Part shown: one piece after another, positions 44,971 to 57,026 of the stretch
Position numbering within the stretch: the stretch's first letter is position 1
How the letters are laid out: the number at the start of each line of letters is the position of its first letter
From: Paramacrobiotus metropolitanus
Lineage: Eukaryota; Tardigrada; Eutardigrada; Parachela; Macrobiotidae
Assembly (NCBI RefSeq): GCF_019649055.1
Contig: NW_026570275.1
Coordinates: forward strand, 372,001 to 436,000
Length of the DNA stretch: 64,000 nt
Reading direction: 5' to 3'
The notes under the pieces: generated by a model
Told to the model about the DNA's origin: nothing
The model's input: the letters and a program-made list of their open reading frames with translations, nothing else
Databases searched by the model: none
Program-made: the position numbers and the translations under genes

Positions 44971-46028
44971 ACACATAAACCTAATCACTTTCGCGTACTG
45001 CCGATTACAAAACAGTTGATTTCTACAGGAGACGCCCGCTGGAGAGGTGTGCGGATCAAATTCAAAAGGTGAACCGCGATTATGGCAACTTGTTGATGGC
45101 CCACACGAATCAGAATCGGTGGAAGTGCAGATACAAACCCAGTCATCTTCGTCGGCATTATCTGATTCCCGATTGGTATTCTTCTCGAAACATTGATGAC
45201 CATACAGTGCAGGAGAAACAGCTCTTTAAAAAAATGCTAATATTTTCTGCAAGTAAATAAACATGTCTTCTACTCAATACTTAAATTGTTTTATAATAAG
45301 GTGGCACACCAGAATCGACCATACTAATAATTTCTTCATCGATTTGCATTGGTTCGTGATCATCGTCGCTTGGTTTTGATATTATTAATAAAAACAGTAA
45401 TATTCCGAAGACACGAACAAACAACAACCAAAAAACCATGATGTTCATAACGTAATGGAAATACTTACTAGGCATTCCCGTTTCTATGGCACACAATTTG
45501 ATCTTTTTCTTATTACTCTTTCCAAAAGTCGATGATGGTGGAGAGCACACATTTACAGTCTGCATATCCTCGGATCTGGATCCGCTGAAATCGTGTCAAG
45601 ATCCAGCGGAAGCGGTACATCATTCATTGAAGATGGATCGTCTTTTGCCAATATGTCCTCATCTCGTCGTACATTCTTTTCAGTTAAATCTGCGAACAAA
45701 AAACATAATTCAAATAGTAGATGTACATATTAGATCGACAGACACATACCAGTTAACGGTGCATTAGCGCTAGCCAACTTTCCTTTAATTCTGCCGGTTA
45801 GATTGCTGGAATTTGCATTTAAACCGGGAGTAGGGCATAATGGACCGGCAACAAGTAATGACGAATTTCTTGCTTTATCAATCTTCGTGATGACTCCTTC
45901 GGACTAGGTATTTGGTATGATGTATTTGCGTGGGTGACCAGTAAGATACGTTGCATTTCGTCTGGCTTTTCAATTTTTCTGGACAATTAGACGTTCACGA
46001 TCCTTTTTCCCCCATTATATATGAAAAC

Positions 46029-46328
46029 CTATATTATGCCATAACATGGACTTTCATTTTGTCTCCATCGAAGACGTCTAAAAGGAAGTGTATTTGTTTC
46101 GTGCTCACTTTTGCCGTATTTCCGGCATACCGCACACGGTTGTTGCCTTTCCTTGGGATTACGATCAGCTCTCCTGAGTAAGTGATCGAATAACTGTGCA
46201 CGGCGCCAACCCAAAGGAGCATCCACACTTTTCTTACAATATGGATAATAATAACAAATATTAACCTTTCCTCGGTGCCCTCTTGATTGTCGTCTCCTCG
46301 ACCCATTTCCGATTCTAATCAGAAACAT
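46029..46328 (-). pseudogene. Possible piggyBac-type zinc-ribbon remnant
   Basis: RNPKERQQPCAVCRKYGKSE in one frame and a CDGDKM-like DVFDGDKMKVHVMA in the next frame recall the C-x2-C...ETxxxC-x2-C...PCF ribbon at the end of piggyBac transposases. Cysteines are missing and a frameshift is needed. Low support. Confidence 0.25.
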
Positions 46329-46619
46329 GACGAAACTTCATGATTGACGAATACAATTTATGAATATCAATGTTAATACATAGTAGAAAACTTGCTATTG
46401 AAACTCAAGTCATTATCAGCGCTCCGAGTATTTTGGTTGTCCATTCTGCACAAAATAAAAAAAGTAAACAACCTCAAAGAAACATATCCTCCCAGTATAT
46501 TCTCCCAAAAAACTCTATTCTCCCAGTACACTATCACATCCATTAGCAAACCAGCAACAGTCAGCTAATACCTGGTCAGCTGTGCGAAACAGGCAGAAAA
46601 GATGCCTCTACACAGACTC

Positions 46620-47372
46620 TACAAGACAAAGATAACGTAATACTGGATCCTAGCTGGATTAATAACCCGACACGGGGACTTCTCTGAAAGTTATTGCTGA
46701 ACACTTTACGGGGGAGCCTGGCGAATAAGAAGAATAAACCTAAGTTAGAGTATGGGAAAACTGTAAAACATTTCACCGAGTCATTCTATTCCAGCGGGTA
46801 CAACGTTAGCTACTTCGATGTGGTAAACGATGACGTTGTCCGAAGAGCAAAGCACTCGGACGTGCAACGCCGATGCTACTGACCTCCAAGCAAATGTCAT
46901 GATCGCAAGATTTATTACTATGCATGGCTAGAGTTTTTGCTGGTATGGCCGTTGTCAGAATCAAGCGGCTTCTTTACGTGGATACGGACTGTGTTATCGC
47001 TCTGGAAGGACTTGGTCTGACGACCTTGCCGGTCCCTGACTGTCTCGGCAAATTTAAGTACGAGGTAGGCGACGGAAAAAATATTTTTTTCATATGCGGT
47101 GGACCAAAAATGTATGCCTACCACAACGCCGGTGGCACTGCAGCTTTCATGGCAAAGTGAATTACGACTAACCGGAGAAATCTTAAATTTTTTACCTCTG
47201 AGACCTTGTCCGAGTTCGTCAGAGATCCCAAGGATCTACCTTACATTTTCAACCCTTAAAAATCAACCCGAAAGAAAAAAGTTATGCGCTTCGCCTTCGA
47301 CAAAAGAGTTATCTTTGATGGATATTGCACCGTTCCATTTGGCATCTGCGATTGTGTTGACGGTCCTGAGGA
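46620..47372 (+). pseudogene. Polinton/Maverick DNA polymerase B, C-terminal relic
   Basis: Motifs appear in the right order across three + frames: a LLLNTLRGSLANKKNKP palm motif, NVMIARFIT, the catalytic LYVDTDCVIAL box, LGKFKYEVGD, ICGGPKMYAY, and a final FAFDKRVIFDGYCTVPFG. These fit the protein-primed family B polymerase of Polinton/Maverick elements. Inactivating damage includes an in-frame stop before the first motif, at least two frameshifts around 46880-46925 and 47157, and replacement of the usual Ser by Cys after the catalytic DTD. The exonuclease and TPR parts are absent. Confidence 0.75.
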
Positions 47373-48484
47373 CACCGCCGGCGGCCCTATCTTAGGACGA
47401 GCTGGAATAAATCAAAGCTGTCCCAGTTCGGAGAAATGTACAGATTGCATTGTTTTGAACCAGCACCAGAATCAACGTAATGAATTAATCATCTCTTTGA
47501 GCACCGGAAAATAATTCCATTTCCGAAACGAATATATTTTAATCATTCCTACGAGTCTCCTATTTTTAAAGTGAATAAAAAGGATACACAAAATGTTGCC
47601 TTTTTATAAAAATGTTTCCCGGCGATATCGCCGAGAAAGTTTTACGTATAAGGTTGACCCATCTTTGACAATCCTAGACAACCAGATGCAAAATATTAAC
47701 AAAGATGTTGTTTCTCTGTTTACTTGCGGTGACCAAGAAGTCGAACAACCTGCGGTTTCCAAGGAAGCCGCTAACCTCCTCCGGAAGTTTGTTAAGCCTT
47801 ATTACTCTCCTCACTAAAAATTACCCTTGAATTTGACTCGATGGCAGAGGTTGTCGAAGTTTCTCAGGAGTTTTGTCTTCTCTGCGACGCTACCCGATCC
47901 CCGTGCCCTTCTGCCAAGAACTTTATCAGTTCTTACACTCGAAGGTCCCTTCGGATTCTGTTTTTAAAGAAGTCCAACGACGTTCTGTTGAATGCGTCCT
48001 GTAAGTTAAAACAGAAAGCAATAAAAAAATAATTAGAATGTTTTGGATTAGTGATTTTATTGCTTCTACATGCGTATACACGGCAGTTGCCGCCAACCTG
48101 CACTTCCTCCAGGCAGTGGATGGATTATTTCGTAATCCTCGGACTAGAAAAATTATTGAGCATTTATTACGAAATAATATCCAATCTTGAAAAGATATTC
48201 GCGCAGTCAATAAAAATATTCTGCCGTTTTATATTGACTTAACCTGCTGGCCGAAAGACACGTTCGACACGGTTTTTGAACCGTGTCGTCGCGTTTCACA
48301 TCCCACCTGTTAATAAACCTGAATATTACAGGCCGACCGTATACGACCGAAAAAGGAAGCTTATTTATTCATCAAACTCCCTACGCGATTTTTAAGCAGT
48401 CTAAGCATTCGGTTGTCTGCAGTCAGTGCGATTTTTAAAAATTATTGTGCAGATCTTACAATAATAAATGGCCCTGTTTTATGG
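47373..48484 (+). other. Two short + frames beside the polymerase relic
   Basis: A true ATG at 47593 opens 74 codons (MLPFYKNVSRRYRRESFTYK and on), and 47841-48032 continues with a similar composition. They are on the polymerase strand and could be small element-encoded proteins. No family is recognised. Confidence 0.3.
48265..48288. other. Perfect 10-bp hairpin
   Basis: CGACACGGTT and AACCGTGTCG face each other across TTTG. Confidence 0.8.
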
Positions 48485-48945
48485 CACAACGACAACTCGC
48501 TGACGACTATCCTGCTGACCGACGACTTGCTGGCGACTTTCTGCTGACCGACGAAATGTTGACCCGACAGTTTATTGAAACGACAAATCGCTGAACGACA
48601 TTTTGCTGAACGACTTTTTGTGAACACCGACAACTTGCTGCCGACAATTTGCTGACTAGAGAAACCCAAGAAACCTAAGAAACCTAAGAAACCTAAGAAC
48701 CCTAACAAACCTAAGAAATCTAAGAATAAACAACAATAAGTTAAGAAAACTCAAAAACTAACGTCCCGAACTTGACAACAAGTTTGTCGGTCAGCAAAAT
48801 GTTTCAACAAAACGTCGGTCAACAACTTAGCCGAAAAGCAAATTGTCGGTCAACAAGTTGTCGGTCAGCAAGTTGTGTAAGTCAGCAACATGTCGGTCAG
48901 CAAATGGTCGGTCAGCAAATTGTAGGTCGGCGAAATTGACGTGCT
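48485..48945. repeat. Foldback array of GTCGGTCAGCAA units around a 9-bp tandem
   Basis: The left arm (about 48485-48660) carries many TTGCTGACCGAC-type units. The right arm (about 48780-48940) carries the reverse complement, GTCGGTCAGCAA(A/G)TT, spaced about 15 bases. Between them (48660-48720) lies a tandem of about seven AAGAAACCT units. The array lies inside the Polinton relic, between the polymerase and capsid pieces. Confidence 0.75.
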
Positions 48946-49347
48946 ACCGCCGTTGGCAGTTAACGTAAAAAATAATTTTATGCATGACCTGTCTTACCCG
49001 AGTGGCATCCAAAAGGCAATCTTGCATTATAGATGTATGCATAGAATGTGCAGGCATTGGCTCTGCACGCGCATTTGTTGGTATCTTCGCAAACTGCGAA
49101 TGCTGGTGACCATCACGAGGTGTTTTCAGAATCAGAGTTGGAAAGTCTTTCAGAGGTTAACTAGCTTTCAGGTTCGGCTTTGCTCGAGTGTAAAGTTATA
49201 ATGATGGTGCGCTGGTATACCATGATCGTAAATAAAATTCCGGACCGTTAAATTATAGGTTGTCATGCACGGGGACACCTGTAATCAGCGACTTTGTTTG
49301 TACGAACAAATCCGTGAAACTTTTTCCCGGTAGCTAAACACCTGCAC

Positions 49348-50335
49348 TTAAAGCAAACAGCTCTTTGCTTCTCCAGTGTTTTCTGAGGCATGTTCCATCT
49401 TGCCTGGTGCGCAGAAATAGTCCTCGGAGCAAAAGTTAATCTCGATGGTCTCGATGAGACTGCGTACTAGAGGCACATAATGCAGCTTGTCGAAACGTTC
49501 CGTTGCGAGATCAAACGGTCCCCCTTCGATATACATAGAACGTAAAACTTGAGCGGTTTGATCGCCTGACGCCGAAAACTCCACAATGTCAGAAAAACAT
49601 ACATTGTTGTGTTGCCATATTGCATGCTGGCAAATTTTCCGGACGCTACTGCCATTGGAACGTCTAGCGAATCAGCATTTTATGGCTGTTTTATTTTAAG
49701 TGGGTACCAATCCGCACCATAGACAAAGTCAAGGAGTAGAAAGAGCACTGCTATTTTTTCCAAACGGTTCATCGGGGGTACCATCTTCTTCCACCACTTC
49801 TTCAACATACTGCAGAATACCGAGCAACCATTCCACTTAGTAATGGTTTTTAGAACAACGCAGCTTGCCCCGCAAGCTGTTAAACGTCACTTCCCTTTCT
49901 AAGCGTTACAGAATTAAAACGTACATTAAGCACTTTTGTGGTACTGTTACTCGAAAGAATGCGTGAAGGTGTAAAACTGCTGCCTTTCAAGTCTACAAAG
50001 TTTGGCGAACGGCAATTAACGCCGTGAGCGTATATAATCCCGGTTGAATGACAATCACATGCTGAACTGATGACAAAGAAGTAGCAGTGATGACATCGTA
50101 TTCGTTTGCGGTTAACTCTTCTTCTTTCGGTATGTTGTAGAAGGAGTTTGCGTATTGAAGTTCCACCAAACCTACTTCCCATGTGCCCGATAACGAAATT
50201 GGAACTTTTAGCTTTGTCGCGAGACTGATGCTGGGTTTCCAGTCCGGATGGTTGTCGAAGGAATAGTGTGTGCGTGCCGGCGCGATGTACACGTGTATTT
50301 AAATCTGTTAGCGATGGATTACCACGCGCGCGCAC
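49348..50335 (-). pseudogene. Polinton/Maverick penton-like (minor capsid) relic
   Basis: Near its start the minus strand reads LSGTWEVGLVELQYANSFYN, the hallmark of the Polinton minor capsid (penton-type) jelly-roll protein. Near its end it reads YVPLVRSLIETIEINF, matching the conserved Y.PV....F..IEI.I segment before the C-terminus. The middle is scattered over two or more frames with stops. The opposite strand to the polymerase is normal for these elements. Major capsid, ATPase, protease and integrase were not found. Confidence 0.7.
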
Positions 50336-53300
50336 AATCTACAATCTGCCACGCGCATCTATGGGGAAAGTGGTAAAGGATCAAAAGCCCTTGCCATGCC
50401 AGACAGCCATGCTGCGAAAATGTTTTTGTGGTATCCTGTTATTGTGGTTTTCTACATAAAAAGTGTCTGCAAAAGTTCAAAACAAGTGCTAAATTACGAT
50501 GTATAAAGCCTGAAAGTTCGACATCGGCTCCGATCGTTGCGTTTTCAGTCCTCTAACTGCCAGCAGCGGTGCTGCCAGCCGGTTAGATCAGCAGATGTTC
50601 CTATGTTTTTAGCTATTTTTTAGTATTCATTTGGAATTTTGTTTGAATTTTTTAACATACTTTTTGGAAACGGGACGTCATCCTGGGCCGCTCTTATCAG
50701 CGTCCCGTATCTAAAAGCTGGCCAAAAGCCGTGTATTAACGCTGTCACATGATAGAAAACATAGCGACCTTGAATGAAATATATATTTCGTTCCGTTTTG
50801 GTAGCATGTGCAGTGAAATGAATAGTGGACGCTTCCATGTCACGCTTTCAGAAGCCAAGTTTTACTCGCCAAGTATACTTCAGCAGCCACTTCACTTATT
50901 ATATACTTCAGCAGCCACTGCGGGTATACTTCATTTATTTTCCGATCAATCGTGAATACTGTCGTCACTGCCGTAAAACCCTGCAGGGTCTTGATTCGGA
51001 ATCAACACCCAGCCGGGTTTTTTGGCCGGACTTTGCCCTAATCTGGATTCCAGTTAGTTCTTATTGGGATTTTCTGCAGCAAGCAGCACGAATCAAATGA
51101 CCCGTATTCGCGCTTGGTACAGACCGGTACCTGTTTCGATAATGCCAAGCAAAAGTCGGGCAACGTATGGGAATTTAAATACACTTCGACCGCAGAATCA
51201 AGGTATTTCAGAAGGGTGACTCATGAAGTGGTTAACTGTGGACATGAACGAATCACTCTTGAAGAAATTAACGGAACGTTGTGGTCAGTTGCCGGTAAAA
51301 TTCGCTCGGTCGAAAAATACGGGATACGCATATTCACATGCTAACAAACTATGTTTGGCAAACTATGTTTCGCAAAGTGATAAATTAGATCAGAAATCTG
51401 ATTGTGGTGTCACACAATTGTATCAAGGGCCATCTATTCTGTCAACAAAGCAGGTCGTAGCCGGCATTAGGATAATAAAAGATATGTGCAGAACCAGGTG
51501 GATCGATTAATTAATACTACGAAGACTAGTTTATAATGAGACCTATTGCGCAATCGTGAACGACCTTCATTTATTACTTCGTTTTACAACGACGAATCAG
51601 AACCGAAAATGGACAGTGGTACACAAAGCTGTTAACTGGACACTTCACCACAGTACCTACTTCAAAGGAAAGGTATTTGGCGATCCGGACAGTTTGTGCT
51701 TCATAAATTTACAAAAAAGACGTCCACAGCAAGCATCATTATTCCGTTCTTGTTAATAGCTGCTATCAGAGGTGCCAAACAAAAACAGCCTGCTGCAAGC
51801 AGTTGCCTTTAACATTAATGTAAGCCATGCCCAGAACAGAGCAAGCAAGGCAGTATTTCAACCTTCAGATTCATAATCCTTGGTTTCTTGTTCACCATAA
51901 CAGCGAGCTTCATATAACCTTGCAGTGTCACCCTTTCACCCTAAGTGCACTGCTTTCATGCGTGAAACAAGCATTTTGCACCATTCCATTATGTGAATTG
52001 CGCAGAACACAAATCTTTGTGTGGTATAATACCAAATCTTAACTTTGATCTTATTATGATAGCAATTTAGCAGACCGTGCGCTCAGTATTCTCACGATCA
52101 GTTGATCAGCATATTTTCTCCGTTGAATTTTTAAGGTGTCTCAGTTTTTGGCCATCGATGAGGGTTTGCTTAGTGAAATTGTTTTGCAGTTCGTGCGACT
52201 CAAACGGCAAGAAGTCGAACTTTAAAGGGTTCGTGAATGATTTGTAACTAAACGGGATCAGTCCCCCTGAAGTGGTACTTTAACACTTATCGTAACTGTT
52301 TGTGTAGAAATTGAAAGAACAATTCACCACGTGCAGGACAGACATAACAAAAATCCTTATTCTGAACAGCCACAGGTTCAGACAGGTTCGCTTCATTGCG
52401 GAAAAAAAGTCTTTCTTTCGTCGGAACAGTAGGGGGAATAACTGCAAAAATCTCCAGTAATCTCTGAAATTTAAGACACAAAAAAAGCAGAACGGATTTG
52501 AAGTCTATGTGATTGTGGAAGGTAAAGTGGAAGGTAAATCTCTTCTGTTGAATTTGCCGAAATTTTCTCCAAGCTTCCAGTCAGGCATGTATTCATACGT
52601 ATGTTAAAATTGGTCGGAACCTGAGAAGACATAAAAGATCCAACTTCGCACCGACACGGATGTCTGATGCGTCAGCTTTAAGCTGCGTATCTAACTTGTA
52701 GTCAAGGGGTTTCTTCACTCTGGGTAAAGTGGAATTGCAGCACACTCTGGAATTGCAGCACAATTCTAGGAAAAGAATTGATCTGACGGCATTAGGATTG
52801 CGTGCCACTTGGACAAAGGCGAGAGCAATTGTGTTCCTTCTTATTATGATAAAGTGTCTGGTCACAGAGATAAAAATATTTAATGGAAATGGCATGGAAA
52901 CCAATTGTTTCTGGCTGCTCTGGAAGAAAGGCAATCGTGCCCCAGTTGCGAATATGTTAATTATGGGCACTCATGTTCTAATTTGTTAAATCAGGAGCAC
53001 CGGAAAAAGCCAACATCAGGCGCTCGTTCGAAGCGTAGTGGAAGATTTTGCCGGCGCTGTAACTGCGATACTGGATTCGCCATCAAATGAAACCTCAAAT
53101 TTATTAGTGTATGTTCGTCCAAAAGTGCTTCGTTGCCCTTGAGTAGTTTCTTTACCGGGCAATTAAATGCCTTCGGATCTTGTAATAAAAAAACGATTAC
53201 AGACATAAAGCCCATATTTTGTGTATTGACTAAAAATCCTTCAGTAAATGCCAATAGGATAGAAATCGTACGGGCTTTTTCTTGGACATTATCTTTAACT

Positions 53301-54738
53301 GGTTCCAATTTTCCACTGTTGGAGGTGAATTTGGAAGAAATTTTTGTAAGGAAACGAGTCCAAAAATAAAAATGACGGGGAATCCAATTAAAGAAATAAA
53401 AAAAAGAAAACTGTGATAGAGTGTAGTACACTATCGACGTAGTCTTTGTTCTAGTGGTGAAATCCTCGATGGCGCAAGTATTTTTTGTGTGATGCTTAGT
53501 GGTGGATTAGGTTGAATTGCCAACTGTGGTTGCTGTACTACACGTGGTGCAATCGCTAATTGTCTAGTCGGAGGTGTCGGAGGAATCGTTTCGATGGCTT
53601 TTTCTTAAGGTTCCCATTTCCTTTTTTTCCGCCGGAAACCGGAAAGAATTATCCTGACAATTAGCTCAGGACTTTTCCCGTAGGGGAAAACAACAGAAGC
53701 GTTGTCAATGTTATATTATATCAGTGCTGAGGCGCTGGTGTTGCTTGCACACAACAATCGAATTATGCAGAAACTGGGATAAACTTTAGGGAGAAACATC
53801 CAATCAATAGGGAGAAATAACAGCAGGCAAGTCGAAAATTATCTCGGCAGTATCCCACAAAAAATTACATAATGCGTTTACATAATGCAAAGTTACATAA
53901 TGCGTTTTCCCTGCGTAAGGCGCGCTTTGGTGCACTTTTGTGAATGGTTTATATTGCTCCATCTGTTAGTTGCAACTAAAAGGTCTAACCGGGGGAAAGT
54001 TTTTCGATTCCATCGAACCAGTAACCATCCGCTTTAACTGGGCTTGCGAATTCAGCAACGTTTTGATAATTTGCTACAGACTACAGTATTTAAGTGCTTA
54101 CATATCCAGTTGCATTTGCCTTGATTCGGCTTACATCCTCAAGAGATAAAAGATATTCCAGCACCACGCCTTAGGTGATGCAATAAAGCTGAGCAGCGCC
54201 ACATGGCTAAAATCCCGCAGCCTTCTGCCATTTGGCAAAATTCCTGACCAAAACACGACAGATTTAATGAACCAAAATAGCTTTGATATGTTTATTCATA
54301 TCCGTCCTGCTGGAATTAAAAATGTGAATTTATCGACTGGAATCAAAAATAACAATATTTTCATGATCATGAGGGCAAAAGCGTCTTTCAAACAACCTAA
54401 AAAACTTTGTAAAGACTAACCAATGGTTTTCGCTCAACGTTCAACGCAGCAGAATAGTTTTTTCTTGTTTCATGCGCCTCGTGCACACAACCTTTAAAGC
54501 AGGGTAAACAGATTAACTGTCCTGCTTTAAAAAAGCGAAAATTCCAGTACCAAAGAAGGGTCTCAAACCAGACGTATTTACGTTGAAGTAAGTGACCCCT
54601 TGAGCCACCCGATTACAGTGATGACTGCGCAGAAAAGGTGCGCCTGCAGTGGTGGCGGAGGTCTTCGAAGGAGTGCGTGCCTTATTTAGGCAGCGTGCAT
54701 AGCTCGCGATTGTGGCTATACCTAATGCTCAATTTTCG
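50336..54738. other. Long stretch without a supported gene
   Basis: Several frames of 65-146 codons on both strands (for example minus 52991-53431 and + 51223-51510) show no motif I can name. If the Polinton extends rightward, its missing genes would have to be here, too decayed to read. A CTTCAGCAGCCACT word repeats at 50878 and 50907, and TACATAATGCG repeats near 53870-53905. Confidence 0.35.
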
Positions 54739-55370
54739 TTACCATATATATGCAAATGATTTCAACGGGACTCGACAAACGGAGCATTTATATTTGATGA
54801 AAAGTCCGGGTGCACAAGCAGAACAGTGCACATGGCCACAGGCGGGGACAAAAAAGGTGATACCTTGAGTATGCAGGACGGCGACGCTTGCGAGGCAAAT
54901 AGGGCAAATGAGAGTCGGCATTGCAGGAGGGTCAACGGAAGAAACGGCGGGTATAGCGAGGATTTCAGGTGATGGAGCGTACGCGGGTACAATAGCGATT
55001 GCTGGTGAGGGTGGTAACGCAGAGTTAAGCACGGGAATGGCTTGGGATGTCGTCGCGGCTTTGAAAACGGGAATAGCAGGCGGCGGCGGGATACCTTCCG
55101 GCATCGGGATAACTTCCAGTGCCATAAAAATAGGGTAAGAGGTGCGGGAAGGTGTGGGTGAATCCTGGATCAAGATGATAGGGATTTCCGGTAGGACGGA
55201 GACTCCCGGCGGGGAGAAGTAGTGATCCAAGTTGGGCGATCCAATAGCGCTATACGTCAGGTACCGAATGGCAGCTTGTCCGTCGAAGCGACACACCAAG
55301 TCTTTTGAGGATCGGAAATGGGTTGGGAAGGTTTGGCGCAATGCGGCGAAGAAAATCCTAAGACGACGCT
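54739..55370 (-). CDS. Pro/Ala-rich RING-finger protein (partial at 5' end)
   Basis: The last exon encodes about 200 residues. A C-terminal C3HC4 RING has all eight ligands: CPIC, then C-x-H (PACGH), C-x2-C (HCSAC), and a final CSVC, ending at SFAYIW. Such fingers act in E3 ubiquitin ligases. The N-terminal two thirds is Pro/Ala/Ile-rich and low in complexity, preceded by a better-ordered FRSSKDLVCRFDGQAAIRYL block. No ATG opens the frame; a TAG-ending acceptor (TCTTAG at about 55371, or CTTAG at about 55358) implies an upstream exon that I could not place. A decayed paralogue is at 39213-39480. Confidence 0.7.
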
Positions 55371-55401
55371 AAGATGAGTTGATATTTCTTTGTTTTTAGA
55401 A

Positions 55402-56047
55402 TCTTATGATGTGAATGAACATGTCGATATGTTTTGTAAAGCGGACAAACGCATAATGGCCAGGAAAAAACGATCTCATCATGATAAGCAAATGTATCGC
55501 TGCCCTTGGCGCATGTTTTATGATGTACACCCACGTTTCCGGGAAACGGGTGTGAAGCATATGCATGGGGTTAATACCGAGACAACAAAAACTCGACCGG
55601 CATTTCACTCGAGCATCAATTTTTATCATTTTCTGTTATCCAGATACAATTTTAAAATGATTTTATTTCAAGAAACACAGAATTTAAAAGGTTTTGTTCG
55701 TCGACGACAGGACTGGTTGGAACCGAAGAGCACAGTCCCAGTGCTGATTTCGTTCTGCATTCAGATGATGGCCAAAGATTCCCAGTTTATAAATACCTTT
55801 TAATACGTAGCTTGTTCCCGGTCTTTGCAGCATTGCTCACCCATGATACCAAAGAAAAGCCAGACCAAAATGCAACCTATTGGATACCCATGGTGAATCT
55901 ATACAAATCCTCCTCAATTTTCTTTATGCTTCTGGCAATTTGGCAAAAATCAATATGCAAAATGTCGAAAAGCACTGATCAATGCAGACAAGTGTCGAAC
56001 TCATGCGAGTTTGTTCTTACTCAAAGTGTATCACCAGAAAAAGCACT
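55402..56047 (+). pseudogene. Zinc-finger-like gene fragment cut by an insertion
   Basis: A TTTGTTTTTAG acceptor precedes an open stretch with a finger-like KQMYRCPWRMFYDVHPRF...H-x-H. A second finger-like piece in another frame (FGKNQYAKCRKALINADKCR, then H) runs up to the left end of the inverted-repeat unit at 56048. The two pieces need a frameshift. The break coincides with the insertion, so the gene was probably disrupted by it or was already decaying. Confidence 0.4.
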
Positions 56048-56115
56048 ACCCGTATGGTAGATTAAGTGAAACAGTATGATAAGTGATTTGGTGATGGTCG
56101 TTTAAGTGAAACAGT

Positions 56116-56462
56116 CGAAACATCCTTTTCCACGAACCGATTTTCTTTCGGATTTTTTCTTCATCCCATTTACCAAGGCGCATCCTTTACAGAGTACTTG
56201 AAATTTTTAGAAAAGCTTGAACCGTTTTCTTGCAAATGCATCGTAAAGAAATCAGTGGCGAAAGCACTTTAGCCTCGCCACGAGTGCCACTGCACTACGC
56301 TCAAAGCATTCGTGGCGTGGCTAAAGTGCTTTCGTCACTGATTTCTTTACGACGCATTTGCAAGAAAATGGTGCAAGCTTTTTTTAAAATTTCAAGTACT
56401 CTGTAAAGGGTACATCCTGTCAAACCGGAAGATGAAAAAATCCGAAAGAAAATCAGTCTGTG
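56116..56462. repeat. 350-bp near-perfect palindrome
   Basis: The left arm from ACCGATTTTCTTTCGGATTTTT to GGCGAAAGCACTTTAGCC is mirrored by the right arm from GGCTAAAGTGCTTTCG to AAAAAATCCGAAAGAAAATC. The central loop is about 50 bases near 56290 and is itself partly palindromic (CGCCACGAGTGCC facing GCATTCGTGGCG). It would extrude as a very long hairpin. Confidence 0.9.
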
Positions 56463-56702
56463 GAAAATGTTATTTTGGGTGTTTCATTTCATTTCATTGT
56501 TTCATTTCATTTTTTTTTGCTTCGATCGATTCAAAATTCTTGCTTCGATCGATTCGAAGACGGATCGTATTTTTGAATATTTTCCAAGTGTGCGTTAACT
56601 GTATCCGGGTTATTGTGTATATGTAGTAAAACTGACCTTTCCAATATTTTTGCGTATGAGTTTATCTGCTGAAAATACTCGCGAGTAATTTCTGGTCGTG
56701 GA

Positions 56703-57020
56703 TGAGATGGAGGAACTACGGAAGCTCGTAGCGGAGCTGGAGACTGACGCAAAGCTACGAAGGGGACGAAACTCATCGCGCCCATACTGTACAAACTCAT
56801 CGATGAAAATCAACAACTGCGTAAAAAAGTGGAAGCGTTCGAAGGGCAGCAGCTACGTCGGAGTGTGGATCAACTGAAAGATGATGTCACAACACTTGGG
56901 AATACCATGCAGCGAATTGTGGAAGAAGAACTGCCGGCGCTGGAAAACCGAGTTCATGAGACCGAATCCAACATGGCGGCGAACCGTGCCGAACCGGATC
57001 AGCCTGCAGCACATCACTAG
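56703..57020 (+). pseudogene. LINE ORF1-like coiled coil, frameshifted
   Basis: An ATG frame starts MEELRKLVAELE. After one shift, the next frame carries YKLIDENQQLRKKVEAFEGQ and VEEELPALENRVHETES, a clear heptad coiled coil, to a TAG just 6 bases before the ORF2 ATG. Short coiled-coil ORF1 proteins of this type are common in CR1/jockey-like LINEs and bind the RNA. Confidence 0.55.
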
Positions 57021-57026
57021 CCAACA

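Noticed and set aside
48661-48720. CCTAA-containing tandem, telomere-like
   Set aside because: The period is nine (AAGAAACCT), it is irregular, and it sits at the centre of a foldback array, so it is not a telomere.
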